In this document: positions 35,051 through 43,389 of the stretch, one piece after another
Position numbering within the stretch: position 1 is the stretch's first letter
Layout: each line of letters begins with the position of its first letter
From: Afipia sp. Root123D2
GTDB taxonomy: Bacteria > Pseudomonadota > Alphaproteobacteria > Rhizobiales > Xanthobacteraceae
Length of the DNA: 64,000 bases
Direction: 5' to 3'
Assembly (NCBI RefSeq): GCF_001425835.1
Contig: NZ_LMDP01000005.1
Location: 62,001 to 126,000 of the forward strand
Translations under genes and position numbers: made by a program
Notes under the pieces: model-generated
Databases searched by the model: none
Seen by the model: only the letters and a program-made list of their open reading frames with translations
Told to the model about the DNA's origin: nothing

Positions 35051-36105
35051 CAGCGCGCCTCTTTGACGACGCGCGGCGCTGTCTGGCCGCGGTCGTACCA
35101 GCCCTTAGATCGGTTCACGATCCAAACAACGGTTAGCATGACCGGCACTTCGATCAGCACGCCGACCACGGTGGCCAGTGCCGCACCGGACTGGAAACCG
35201 AACAGGCTGATCGCGGCGGCGACCGCCAGCTCGAAGAAATTGGAGGCGCCTATCAGGGCGGAGGGGCCTGCGACGCAATGTTGCTCGCCGGAAATCCGGT
35301 TCAGCACATAGGCGAGCCCCGCGTTGAAATAGACCTGGATCAGGATCGGCACGGCGAGCAGCGCGATGACGAGCGGTTGCGCCAGGATCTGCTCACCCTG
35401 AAAGCCGAACAGCAGCACCAGCGTCGCCAGCAGGGCGATGAGCGAGACGGGCTGCAGCCGGTCGAGACAGGCCTTCAATCTCGGCTCCCCGCCGCTTGCG
35501 AGGAGGCGCTGGCGCAGGAGCTGTGCGGCGATCACGGGCACAATGATGTAGAGGGCAACCGACAGGACGAGCGTGTTCCAGGGCACCGTGATGGCCGAGA
35601 GTCCAAGCAGCAAGCCGACGATCGGCGCGAAAGCGAACACCATGATGGAGTCGTTGAGCGCGACCTGGCTCAGCGTGAAATGCGGCTCGCCCTTGGTGAG
35701 GTTCGACCAGACGAACACCATTGCCGTGCAGGGTGCGGCAGCGAGGATGATGAGGCCCGCGATATAGCTGTCGATCTGAGCGGCCGGCAGATACGGCCGG
35801 AACAGATACCCGACGAAGAGCCAGCCGAGCGCCGCCATCGAGAACGGCTTCACGGCCCAGTTGACGAACAACGTGACGCCGATGCCGCGCCAATGCTCCT
35901 TCACCTGACCGAGCGCGGCAAAGTCGATCTTGATCAGCATCGGCACGATCATCAGCCAGATCAGCGCCGCTACCGGCAGATTGACCTTGGCAATCTCGGC
36001 GACGCCGATCGCATGGAACACGCCCGGCATGAAATGGCCGAGCGCGACACCGGCCACGATGCAGAGTGCGACCCAGAGGGTGAGATAGCGTTCAAAGGTG
36101 GACAT
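35050..36105 (-). CDS. acr3: arsenite efflux permease, ACR3 family
   Basis: The 351-residue protein has ten membrane segments and the conserved cysteine motif [16 protein letters not shown] (Cys near residue 127), needed for arsenite export in ACR3 transporters. Also visible are [11 protein letters not shown] and [14 protein letters not shown]. It lies nine bases after the arsC gene. Confidence 0.94.
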   Translation of the reverse strand: MSTFERYLTLWVALCIVAGVALGHFMPGVFHAIGVAEIAKVNLPVAALIWLMIVPMLIKIDFAALGQVKEHWRGIGVTLFVNWAVKPFSMAALGWLFVGYLFRPYLPAAQIDSYIAGLIILAAAPCTAMVFVWSNLTKGEPHFTLSQVALNDSIMVFAFAPIVGLLLGLSAITVPWNTLVLSVALYIIVPVIAAQLLRQRLLASGGEPRLKACLDRLQPVSLIALLATLVLLFGFQGEQILAQPLVIALLAVPILIQVYFNAGLAYVLNRISGEQHCVAGPSALIGASNFFELAVAAAISLFGFQSGAALATVVGVLIEVPVMLTVVWIVNRSKGWYDRGQTAPRVVKEAR

Positions 36106-36114
36106 GGGGCTGCC

Positions 36115-36540
36115 TTACGCTGTCGCCACGCGGCGGCCGTGTTCGTCCACCACGCGCTCACCGTCTTCCTTGACGAACTCGCCGCGCTGCGGCGGCAATA
36201 GATCGAGCACGTCCTCGGAAGGACGGCAGAGCCGGACCCCTTTGGGTGTCACGACGATTGGCCGATTCATCAGGATCGGATGCGCCTGCATGGCGTCGAG
36301 AAGCTGGTCATCGGTCAGGCTTGGATCGCCAAGGCTAAGCTCGGCATAGGGCGTGCCCTTCTCGCGCAGGAGCGCGCGAACGGGAGTGCCCATGCGCGCG
36401 ATGAGCTGCTTGAGCATCGTCCGCGAGGGCGGTGTCTTCAGATACTCGATGACGTGAGGTTCGACGCCGGTATTGCGGATCATTGCATAAGTGTTGCGCG
36501 AGGTCCCGCAGTCGGGATTGTGGTAGATGATGATGTCCAT
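36115..36540 (-). CDS. arsC: glutaredoxin-type arsenate reductase ArsC
   Basis: The 141-residue protein belongs to the ArsC/Spx thioredoxin-like family: catalytic Cys11 in YHNPDCGTSRNT, then RMGTPVRALLREKGTPY and PILMNRPIVVTPKGVRLCRP with the arginines that hold arsenate. It reduces arsenate to arsenite with glutathione and glutaredoxin. ATG 36540 is preferred by family alignment. Confidence 0.93.
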   Translation of the reverse strand: MDIIIYHNPDCGTSRNTYAMIRNTGVEPHVIEYLKTPPSRTMLKQLIARMGTPVRALLREKGTPYAELSLGDPSLTDDQLLDAMQAHPILMNRPIVVTPKGVRLCRPSEDVLDLLPPQRGEFVKEDGERVVDEHGRRVATA

Positions 36541-36548
36541 GGCTTGCC

Positions 36549-37076
36549 TCACGCCGCGTTTGGACGATGCGATGTCGAACCTTCGCTTTGGCCGATCTCA
36601 CGCAGCTTCGTGCCGAGCGCCATCTTGTCGAGGCTCTTCAGCGGCAGCGCCGTGAACAGCCCGATGCGGGTCTTCAGGTGGCGAAACGCAGCGACGAAGG
36701 CGGCTTCCTTCTGGATGTCGGAGCCCTCAACCGAGGCCGGGTCCTCGATGCCCCAATGGGCCGTCATCGGCTGGCCCGGCCAAACGGGGCAGGTCTCGCC
36801 GGCGGCGCTGTCGCAGACCGTGAACACGAAATCCATGACAGGCGCGCCTGGCTCCGCGAACTCCTCCCAGCTCTTCGAGCGGAAGCCATCGGCCGGGTAA
36901 TCGAAGCTGTCGAGCACCTTCAACGCGAAGGGGTTGACCCGTCCCTTCGGGTGACTGCCGGCTGAGAAGGCGTGGAAATGGCCCGCGCCGTCCTTGCGCA
37001 AAATACTTTCGGCCAAAATCGAGCGAGCCGAATTGCCGGTGCAAAGGAACAGCACGTTGTAGATACGGTCAGCCAT
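36549..37076 (-). CDS. low-molecular-weight-phosphatase-type arsenate reductase
   Basis: The 175-residue protein has the P-loop FLCTGNSARS (Cys12) and the later FTVCDSAAGETCPVWPG redox cysteines, as in thioredoxin- or mycothiol-type ArsC of the phosphatase fold. It is unrelated in fold to the neighbouring ArsC, so the operon carries two independent arsenate reductases. It overlaps arsR by eight bases. Confidence 0.92.
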   Translation of the reverse strand: MADRIYNVLFLCTGNSARSILAESILRKDGAGHFHAFSAGSHPKGRVNPFALKVLDSFDYPADGFRSKSWEEFAEPGAPVMDFVFTVCDSAAGETCPVWPGQPMTAHWGIEDPASVEGSDIQKEAAFVAAFRHLKTRIGLFTALPLKSLDKMALGTKLREIGQSEGSTSHRPNAA

Positions 37077-37440
37077 GGGCGACCTCCTTGGACGATGGCT
37101 TTTGTGGCGAACAACAGGGTGACAGGTCGGCGATCAGCGGCGCGCACAGCTCCGGTCGGCCGCCGCAGCAGTCCTTGACGAGGAAGCCAGTGAGCCCCCG
37201 CACCGCCTCAAGCTGGGCGCGGTAAACGATGGACCGGCTCTGGCGCTCGGCCTCGATCAGTCCGGCGCGGGTCAGTATCGCAAGATGCGTCGACATGGTG
37301 TTGTGGGGCACGTCCATGCGGCGCGCGACCTCGCCGGCCGGCAGCCCGTCAGGTTCGTGCTCCATCAGGAGCCGAAACACCTCCAGCCGGGTGGGCTGGG
37401 CAAGCGCCGAGAAGGCGAGAATGGCTTGATCTGCGTCCAT
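37069..37440 (-). CDS. arsR: ArsR-family metalloid repressor
   Basis: The 123-residue winged-helix repressor has its DNA-recognition region at VPHNTMSTHLAILTRAGLIE (about residues 45-64). Cysteines cluster near the C-terminus (KDCCGGRPELC and SPCCS), not in the classic ELCVCDL position, so arsenite is probably sensed there. The start at 37440 lies inside the candidate operator. First gene of the arsenic operon. Confidence 0.9.
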   Translation of the reverse strand: MDADQAILAFSALAQPTRLEVFRLLMEHEPDGLPAGEVARRMDVPHNTMSTHLAILTRAGLIEAERQSRSIVYRAQLEAVRGLTGFLVKDCCGGRPELCAPLIADLSPCCSPQKPSSKEVAHG

Positions 37441-37463
37441 ATGTCGAGAATATTCGACGTATG
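37438..37463. promoter_or_regulatory. candidate ArsR operator over the arsR start
   Basis: A 26-bp imperfect dyad runs from CATATGTCGA to TCGACGTATG with a 6-base centre GAATAT. It covers the arsR start codon, so a bound repressor would block the operon. The remaining 110 bp up to the RIT genes hold the RIT left end. Confidence 0.55.
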
Positions 37464-37574
37464 GAGATAATGCAAGCTGCCATCGACTGTACGCGGAGAG
37501 AGGCCCCGTCCAGGCTATCGTTGAACTGCACATAATCCGGAGGCCTGCTCGAATCCCCACAATGGAGATCGAGC

Positions 37575-38810
37575 ATGCCGACACCCTTTCGCCTTCAGCT
37601 CAGGATCGAAGATCCAGATAATGTTCTCTGGCCCATCATGGGCTTCTACACCGACTATCTCGTGCGCAGCCGTTATGAAGCTAAGCGCCGTCGCCGATAT
37701 ACGGCCTCAGCTCTTCACTTTGGCGACTGGCTACATAGCCAGGGCGCTGGACCAGGCGACATCGACGAGACTCGAATAGGCCGGTTCCTCACGGGTCACC
37801 TGCCTACCTGTTCATGCGATCATCCGACCCCGCACGGACTTATCCTCAACAGAGCGGCGCTCAACAACCTTCTCCGCGTGCTGCGCAGGCACAATATCGC
37901 TGTTACACCTGCGCCTGACGCAATCGAGCTGGAGCTCGCCCGGTTCGATGCCAAGATGAACGATGTCTGGGGGCTGACGCAGGGCACGCGAGATCATCGT
38001 CGCCGCATCATCCGACGGCTTCTCCGGGAACAGCTTGGCACGGGTCCGATCGAGCTTGGTGAGATTAAGCCCAATGCTGTTCGCACTTTCGTGCTGGGCG
38101 ACGCTGGCCGAAGCACCAGCACGATCCGTGTCATGGCTGGCGCGGTCCGTTGCTATCTCCGTTATCGTGCGCTCATCGGTGACGATGTTGCTCTTCTCCG
38201 CAAAGCCGTGCCGCGGCCCGCATTCTGGCGGGATGCAGAACTGCCGGAAGCTCTGTCGGCAGCAGATGTCGAGCGATTGTTCTCTGCCTTCGAAAAGCCC
38301 TGTCCGTCGCGCCGGCGAGGCTACGCCATCGTGCGTTGTCTAGCCGATCTCGGCCTGCGTTCGAGCGAAGTAATTCGGTTGACCCTCGATGACATCGATT
38401 GGACGGAAGGCATCGTGAGAGTGCCCGCCGGGAAAGCTCGGCGTTCGGACATCCTTCCGCTCTCGCCAGCAACCGGCGAAGCGATTGTCGACTATATCCT
38501 CAATGAGCGACCCGCGACCGCTCGCCGTGAGGTGTTCGTCCGCCACGTCGCACCGCTCGGCGAGCCGGTTGGGAGGCGTGTCGTGCAGAAGACGCTGCAT
38601 GCCGCCTACGCTCGGCTCGGCTGGGACCGAAGTCGTGTCCACATCCTCCGACACACGCTCGCAACCCGGCTGATCAACTCCGGTGTACCGATGAAGCAGA
38701 TTGCTGACGTCTTGCGCCACCGGAGCATCGTCACTTCCGCCACATATGCGCGGGTCGACGTCGCACGGCTGGCGTCTGTCGCACTGCCGTGGCCGGGAGC
38801 AATGGCATGA
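37575..38810 (+). CDS. ritA: RIT tyrosine recombinase A
   Basis: The 411-residue protein has an N-terminal SAM-like core-binding domain (about 20-190) and a C-terminal catalytic domain with Arg in LADLGLRSSEVIRL, HILRHTLATRL and a final Tyr in SATYARVDVARL. All catalytic residues seem present. Its end overlaps the next start as ATGA. Confidence 0.88.
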   Translation: MPTPFRLQLRIEDPDNVLWPIMGFYTDYLVRSRYEAKRRRRYTASALHFGDWLHSQGAGPGDIDETRIGRFLTGHLPTCSCDHPTPHGLILNRAALNNLLRVLRRHNIAVTPAPDAIELELARFDAKMNDVWGLTQGTRDHRRRIIRRLLREQLGTGPIELGEIKPNAVRTFVLGDAGRSTSTIRVMAGAVRCYLRYRALIGDDVALLRKAVPRPAFWRDAELPEALSAADVERLFSAFEKPCPSRRRGYAIVRCLADLGLRSSEVIRLTLDDIDWTEGIVRVPAGKARRSDILPLSPATGEAIVDYILNERPATARREVFVRHVAPLGEPVGRRVVQKTLHAAYARLGWDRSRVHILRHTLATRLINSGVPMKQIADVLRHRSIVTSATYARVDVARLASVALPWPGAMA

Positions 38811-39772
38811 GTGCCCCGGTCACAATGCTCGCGCGCGCCGAGGCTTACCTTGCCGAGCGTCGTCAACTCGGATTCGCGCTGGATCGGTCCGGTAGTCTCA
38901 CATTGGCCTTCGCCCGCTTCGCCGATGCAAGCGGCCACGAAGGTCCGCTCGGCTCCGCCATAGTGCTACGCTGGGTAAAGGAGCAGGCGGTGTGTGCCGA
39001 TCCCTTCACCTGGGCGCAGCGCCTCAACGTGCTCCGGCCGTTCGCGCGTCATCTGGTGGACGCAGAATCGGGAACCAGCTTCCCGGAGGGCGCGCCGTTC
39101 GGACGCTCGAAGCGCCGGATCGCGCCACACATCTTCACACCGGCCGAGGTGAACGCGCTCATGACGGCCGCGCGTACTCTTCCGCCTGTGTTTGGCGCCG
39201 GCCCGACCACGTTCCCGACGCTTCTCGGCCTCCTTGCTTCAACGGGCCTGCGCATCTCCGAAGCGCTGCGGCTTCGATGCGGCGACCTTGACGAGGCTTT
39301 CACCAGCATCACGGCGAAACACTCCAAGTTCAAGAGAACGCGCATTGTCCCGTTACACCCAACCGCGACGGTGGCTTTGCGAGATTACATGCGGACCCGC
39401 GCAAGGCTCAACACGACCGACCGCTCTGCGCCACTCTTCCTCGACGAACGAAGCGGCGAGATTCTACGTTACGGCGCCGTGCGTCGAGCATGGCTTCGGC
39501 TGACGAAAAACCTCGGCATCGTGCCGCGCGGCGGACATCAGTTCATCCGCATCCACGATTTGCGGCATACCTTCATCTGTTGTCGGCTGATGCTCTGGCA
39601 AGCCGAGGGTACAGACATCGACAATGCAATGCTGGCGCTCTCGACCTATGTCGGCCACGTCAATCTCGGCGACACATACTGGTACATGCAGGCTGTCCCC
39701 GAACTCATGGCGCTGGCCGGAGACCGCTTCGAGACACTTGCATTGCACTTCGGGGAGGCGCGCCATGATTGA
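38807..39772 (+). CDS. ritB: RIT tyrosine recombinase B
   Basis: The 321-residue protein shows Arg in LLASTGLRISEALRL, HDLRHTFICCRL and a C-terminal YVGHVNLGDTYWYMQA with the nucleophile Tyr. The stop overlaps the start of the third recombinase. The three proteins belong to different subfamilies, as is usual in RIT elements. Confidence 0.88.
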   Translation: MSAPVTMLARAEAYLAERRQLGFALDRSGSLTLAFARFADASGHEGPLGSAIVLRWVKEQAVCADPFTWAQRLNVLRPFARHLVDAESGTSFPEGAPFGRSKRRIAPHIFTPAEVNALMTAARTLPPVFGAGPTTFPTLLGLLASTGLRISEALRLRCGDLDEAFTSITAKHSKFKRTRIVPLHPTATVALRDYMRTRARLNTTDRSAPLFLDERSGEILRYGAVRRAWLRLTKNLGIVPRGGHQFIRIHDLRHTFICCRLMLWQAEGTDIDNAMLALSTYVGHVNLGDTYWYMQAVPELMALAGDRFETLALHFGEARHD

Positions 39773-40769
39773 GGCAAACCCTTCGTTCCCGATGCTCCTC
39801 CAGCGCTTCTTCGCTGATTATCTTCGTCAGCAACGCGCTGTCAGCTCCAACACAGTCGCGGCTTACCGCGACACGTTCAAGTTGCTGCTTGTCTTCGCGC
39901 AAAAAACGATCCGCAAAGCACCGACGGACCTCGTCCTGGCCGACCTGAACGCCACGCTGATACTCGCCTTCCTCGACCATCTCGAGAGCGAGCGGAAGAA
40001 TACCGTTCGGAGCCGCAATGCGCGCCTGTCCGCCATCCGCTCGTTCCTGAAGTATGCCGCCCACGAGGATCTAACTGCGCTCGCGGTCATCGAGCGCAGC
40101 CTTGCCGTCCCGCAGAAGCGTCATGACAGAGCCGTGCTCGGCTTCTTATCCCGATCCGAAATGGAGGCGATCATCGCAGCGCCGGACTGCGCGACGTGGG
40201 CGGGCCGGCGCGATCAAGCGCTGTTCACGCTCCTGTACAATACTGGTGCCAGGGTCTCCGAGGCGATCAACCTCAAGGTCGGTGACGTGGTACTGGATAT
40301 CTCGCCAGTCGCTCACCTCCACGGCAAGGGGAGAAAGCGCCGGAGTGTTCCGCTCTGGAAGGCGACCGCCGCGACACTCCGACGATGGCTTCGCCACCTG
40401 CCAGATGCGAGCCCACACGGGTATCTGTTCCCAAGCGGCGCGGGTCGACGGTTGTCGCGATCGAGCGTGACTCAGCGACTCGGCCAGGCCGTTGCCCAAG
40501 CGGCGTGCGAACTTCCGGCTCTTGCTGACCGGGCGACCTCGCCTCACACGATCCGCCACACCACAGCGATGCACCTGCTGCAATCGGGCGTGGACATCAC
40601 CGTTATCGCGTTGTGGCTCGGCCATGAGCACCCGAGCACGACGCATATGTATTTGGAGGCGGACCTCGCCATGAAGGAGGAGGCGTTGAGTCACCTCCAG
40701 CCAATTGCCACTACGCCCGTCCGGTATCGCCCACCGGACCAACTCATGGCCTTCCTCCAGTCGCTGTGA
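39765..40769 (+). CDS. ritC: RIT tyrosine recombinase C
   Basis: The 334-residue protein has an N-terminal SAM-like domain (NTVAAYRDTFKLLLVFA), Arg in LYNTGARVSEAINL, HTIRHTTAMHLLQ and GHEHPSTTHMYLEADL with the nucleophile Tyr. The stop codon lies within the right terminal repeat of the element. Confidence 0.9.
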   Translation: MIEANPSFPMLLQRFFADYLRQQRAVSSNTVAAYRDTFKLLLVFAQKTIRKAPTDLVLADLNATLILAFLDHLESERKNTVRSRNARLSAIRSFLKYAAHEDLTALAVIERSLAVPQKRHDRAVLGFLSRSEMEAIIAAPDCATWAGRRDQALFTLLYNTGARVSEAINLKVGDVVLDISPVAHLHGKGRKRRSVPLWKATAATLRRWLRHLPDASPHGYLFPSGAGRRLSRSSVTQRLGQAVAQAACELPALADRATSPHTIRHTTAMHLLQSGVDITVIALWLGHEHPSTTHMYLEADLAMKEEALSHLQPIATTPVRYRPPDQLMAFLQSL

Positions 40770-40773
40770 TTAT

Positions 40774-40802
40774 GCGCAGCCCGACTCTGCGCCGGGCTGC
40801 GC
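40774..40802. terminator. perfect 10-bp hairpin after ritC
   Basis: GCGCAGCCCG and CGGGCTGCGC form a perfect stem around a 9-base loop, with only a weak AATT following. The equivalent hairpin follows small-gene copy 2 (28867-28891) in the other orientation relative to the window, so it may originally have ended the small gene rather than ritC. Confidence 0.45.
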
Positions 40803-40816
40803 AATTGCCACACTCT

Positions 40817-40858
40817 TCAGTCCGAGCTTTCCATAATTTCCCACGGATCATAATCATG
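40817..40858 (-). pseudogene. remnant of a third copy of the duplicated small gene
   Basis: Read on the minus strand, these 14 codons spell HDYDPWEIMESSD and a stop, identical to the end of copy 2. Nothing upstream of the His codon matches. The break falls in a perfect 11-bp inverted repeat, and the 3' flank also resembles that of copy 2. The rest of the gene was lost, probably in the rearrangement that brought the RIT element here. Confidence 0.7.
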
Positions 40859-40884
40859 CTTATGCGCAGGTGGGCATAAGCATG
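40855..40884. repeat. perfect 11-bp inverted repeat at the breakpoint
   Basis: CATGCTTATGC and GCATAAGCATG are exact reverse complements separated by 8 bases. The left arm runs into the truncated small gene. It marks the junction between cargo and backbone and could be a recombination site or simply a hairpin in the leader of the next gene. Confidence 0.6.
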
Positions 40885-41107
40885 AATACGACCCGTGGTC
40901 CCCGGCTCACTGAGCCGGGCGACCGGTGCCGCTGGCGCTGCGCCAGATGCAAGGGAGGCTGCGCCGCGGATAAACGAAACCATCGTAACGACTTGCCAGC
41001 GCGCCCTTGCATCCGGCACGCTTCGCGGCAGGCGGACGGCGTCTCGTTGGTGTGTCGACGGGCGTCAACCGAAGAAAGGATCGGGCCGGAGCCCGAGTAG
41101 TGAAGCC

Positions 41108-42034
41108 ATGGAGAAGAGCGAAATCGAAGAATTGAGAGACAGGGTCGGCTGTGCCGCCTTGTTGGAAGACGACGGCTGGAAAGTCGACGTGAAGGAGAGC
41201 ACCCGACGCGCGGTGAAGTACCGCCGCGATGCGAAGATCGTCATCGTGATCCACGACGGTCGCGGCTGGTTCGATCCGTTGTCCGCGGCGAAAGGCGACG
41301 TGTTCGACCTCGCCGAGCATCTGGGCGCTCATGGCTTCCCCGAAGCGTCCGCGCGCGTTGCCGCCCTCGTGGGTTTCGTTCCCGCAGCGCCCGCGTGGGA
41401 GCGGCAGAGTCGGCCGGCGCCGATCGATTCCGTCACCGACCGCTGGGCGCGTCGCGCCAGGCCTCGGCCCGGCTCGGCGACCTGGCGCTACCTGACGGAA
41501 GAGCGCGGTATCCCCGAATCGATCGTGGCGACGGCGGTCCAGCAGGATCTGCTGCGCGAGGGACCGCACGGCAGCATGTGGGCGGCACACCGCAATGGCG
41601 ACGGTGCCCTTATCGGTTGGGAGGAGCGTGGCCCGCAGTGGCGCGGCTTTGCCACCGGCGGCACCAAGGAGCTTCTCCGGCTTGGTCCATCGGCGGCGCC
41701 GCGGATCTGCGTCACCGAGGCCGCAATCGACGCCATGAGTCTCGGGGCAATCCAGGTGTTGCGCCCGGACACACTCTACGTCAGCACGGGTGGCGGCTGG
41801 TCGCCCGCAAGCGAGAAGTCTATCCGCCGGCTCGCAGAGCGGCCGGGCACGCGGCTGGTGGCGGCGACCGATAACAACCGACAGGGCGACGTCTACGCCG
41901 ACCGCATCCGCGCGATCGCGGCCGAGGCCGGCGCCGGCTACGCACGCTCGCGGCCGCGCGCCGGCGACTGGAACGAAGACCTGAAGGCGCTTCTCGCGCG
42001 GATCGAGAGCGAGCCGCTGGCAAAAGCGGGGTGA
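41108..42034 (+). CDS. DUF3991/Toprim primase-like protein
   Basis: The 308-residue protein has a DUF3991-type N-terminal part (about 50-190; RAVKYRRDAKIVIVIHDGRGWFDP, DVFDLAEHLG) and a Toprim domain (about 195-300) with ICVTEAAIDAMSL and LVAATDNNRQGD, holding the Glu and Asp-x-Asp-like metal ligands (one Asp appears as Asn). Such proteins are common on conjugative plasmids and resemble primases. The leader (40885-41107) contains CTGGCGC/GCGCCAG and other GC-rich hairpins. Confidence 0.8.
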   Translation: MEKSEIEELRDRVGCAALLEDDGWKVDVKESTRRAVKYRRDAKIVIVIHDGRGWFDPLSAAKGDVFDLAEHLGAHGFPEASARVAALVGFVPAAPAWERQSRPAPIDSVTDRWARRARPRPGSATWRYLTEERGIPESIVATAVQQDLLREGPHGSMWAAHRNGDGALIGWEERGPQWRGFATGGTKELLRLGPSAAPRICVTEAAIDAMSLGAIQVLRPDTLYVSTGGGWSPASEKSIRRLAERPGTRLVAATDNNRQGDVYADRIRAIAAEAGAGYARSRPRAGDWNEDLKALLARIESEPLAKAG

Positions 42035-42058
42035 CGGCGCCGCGGGAAATCGCTCGCC

Positions 42059-42799
42059 TTACTTGAGCAGCATCCAGACTGCCATCGCGACCATCATCAG
42101 GTTCTCGGTCAGCGAGACGAAGCCAAGCGGAACGTTGCTGTCGCCGCCGACGCACGCGCACTTGAGCTCGCGGCGGTCGATGTAGACCGCCTTGAACACG
42201 GAGACAGCGCCGATCGAGCCGATGACGAGCGCGACGGGGATAGCGACCCACAGCAACGCGCCGGCGATCATGAGGATGCCGGCTGCCGCCTCGCCAAAGG
42301 GATAGATGTACGCGTAGCGGACCCATCGTTGCGCAAGCAGGTCGTAGCCCAGGAACATGTTCGAGAAGCTGTCGAGGTCGCGCAGCTTCAACATGGCGAG
42401 GATGCACATCGATATCGCAATGAACCACTCGCCTGCCCGCACCGTCGCGAGAGTCCCGAACGCGCTCCAGCTCGCGGCGAGCGCGATCAGCGCCGCGATC
42501 GCGAAGACGGCAATGACGGGCTGGTATGACGTCGTCTTCGGATCCGCCACTTCCTTGCCGAAGTAGCGAAGCAGGTCTTGGTAGCCCCCGATGCGCTCTC
42601 CGCCGATGAACGTCTGCGGTGTCGTCTTGACCCCGTGCTCGGCCATGAATGCGTCGGTCTCGCTGCGCGTCTTCAGCTCGTGGTCGTCGACCTCGTATCC
42701 CTCGCGCCCGAGAAGGTCGCGGGACTTCAGCCCGAACGGGCAGATGTGCTGGTCCGTCACCATTCGAAACAGCTGGGCTTGACGCACCGGTGCGCTCAC
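42059..42799 (-). CDS. glutaredoxin-MauE fusion redox membrane protein
   Basis: The 246-residue protein begins with a glutaredoxin-like domain (about 1-85; CPFGLKS, KTTPQTFIGGERIGGY) followed by a four-helix MauE/DoxX-like membrane domain (about 90-245) ending with CACVGG and VSLTENLMM. This fusion likely passes electrons or disulfides across the membrane, often near metal-resistance genes. It lies 18 bases downstream of csoR in the same direction. Confidence 0.85.
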   Translation of the reverse strand: MSAPVRQAQLFRMVTDQHICPFGLKSRDLLGREGYEVDDHELKTRSETDAFMAEHGVKTTPQTFIGGERIGGYQDLLRYFGKEVADPKTTSYQPVIAVFAIAALIALAASWSAFGTLATVRAGEWFIAISMCILAMLKLRDLDSFSNMFLGYDLLAQRWVRYAYIYPFGEAAAGILMIAGALLWVAIPVALVIGSIGAVSVFKAVYIDRRELKCACVGGDSNVPLGFVSLTENLMMVAMAVWMLLK

Positions 42800-42817
42800 T
42801 TGCTCTTCCCTTCCTTG

Positions 42818-43102
42818 CTAGCGCCTCGCGCGGTCGAAGAGGGCGACGATCTCGTCGACCTTCTCCCTCTGCTCGGCTTTGTCTCCCGTGCTGATCGCGT
42901 GGGCGACGCAGTTGGCCGCGTGGTCGCGCAGGACCTCGCCCTCGGCGCGCGCGAGCGCCGTCTTCACCGCCTGGATCTGCTGCAGCACATCAATGCAGTA
43001 GCGGCCCTCCTGCACCATCCGCGCGATGCCCTGGACCTGGCCGGCGATACGATTGAAGCGGTTTACCTTCGCCTTCGTCCGAGCGCTCGCCGCATCCACC
43101 AC
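42818..43102 (-). CDS. csoR: CsoR-family copper-sensing repressor
   Basis: From GTG 43102 the protein is 94 residues with the CsoR copper triad Cys36, His61, Cys65 in RYCIDVLQQIQAVKTAL and LRDHAANCVAHA, the same positions as in M. tuberculosis CsoR. GGGAG lies five bases upstream; a second GTG at 43099 is equally possible. It probably represses itself and the Grx-MauE gene through the dyad at 43105-43121. Confidence 0.88.
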   Translation of the reverse strand: MVDAASARTKAKVNRFNRIAGQVQGIARMVQEGRYCIDVLQQIQAVKTALARAEGEVLRDHAANCVAHAISTGDKAEQREKVDEIVALFDRARR

Positions 43103-43104
43103 AG

Positions 43105-43121
43105 ATACTCCCACTGAGTAT
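43105..43121. promoter_or_regulatory. candidate CsoR operator
   Basis: ATACTC-CCACT-GAGTAT is a perfect 6-bp dyad directly before the csoR start. Known CsoR operators have the form ATACC..GGTAT, so the outer bases fit. It overlaps the ribosome binding site region. Confidence 0.55.
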
Positions 43122-43389
43122 GTGTTGAACGCTGCCGGATCGACGTCGTTCCGCCAACCGGCGCGCCGAGCGCCGGCTTTGAGGATGAGGGAGGGGGAAA
43201 AACGAGGAAAGGAGGAATGACGTGCCGCATGCCCGGCCGGCGCGTCAAGGGAGGCTTCGCCCGCTACGCGGCCCTTGACCCGCCGGTCCGGAGAGGCGGC
43301 CGCGAAGGAGGGGTCAGAAGGGCTGAAGAGGATGGCGGACCGAAGGGTGAGCCGCGCTCCAGCCCGACGAGGCTGAAAGGAGCCCGCCC

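Larger units (their letters stand above)
37519..40779 (+). mobile_element. RIT element (three tyrosine recombinases in series)
   Basis: Three overlapping tyrosine-recombinase genes in one direction are the hallmark of recombinase-in-trio elements. Candidate terminal inverted repeats are CTGCACATAATC (37526-37537) and, inverted, CTGCGCATAATC (40768-40779), with one mismatch; the right repeat overlaps the last stop codon. The element sits between the arsR promoter region and a decayed copy of the duplicated small gene. Confidence 0.75.
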
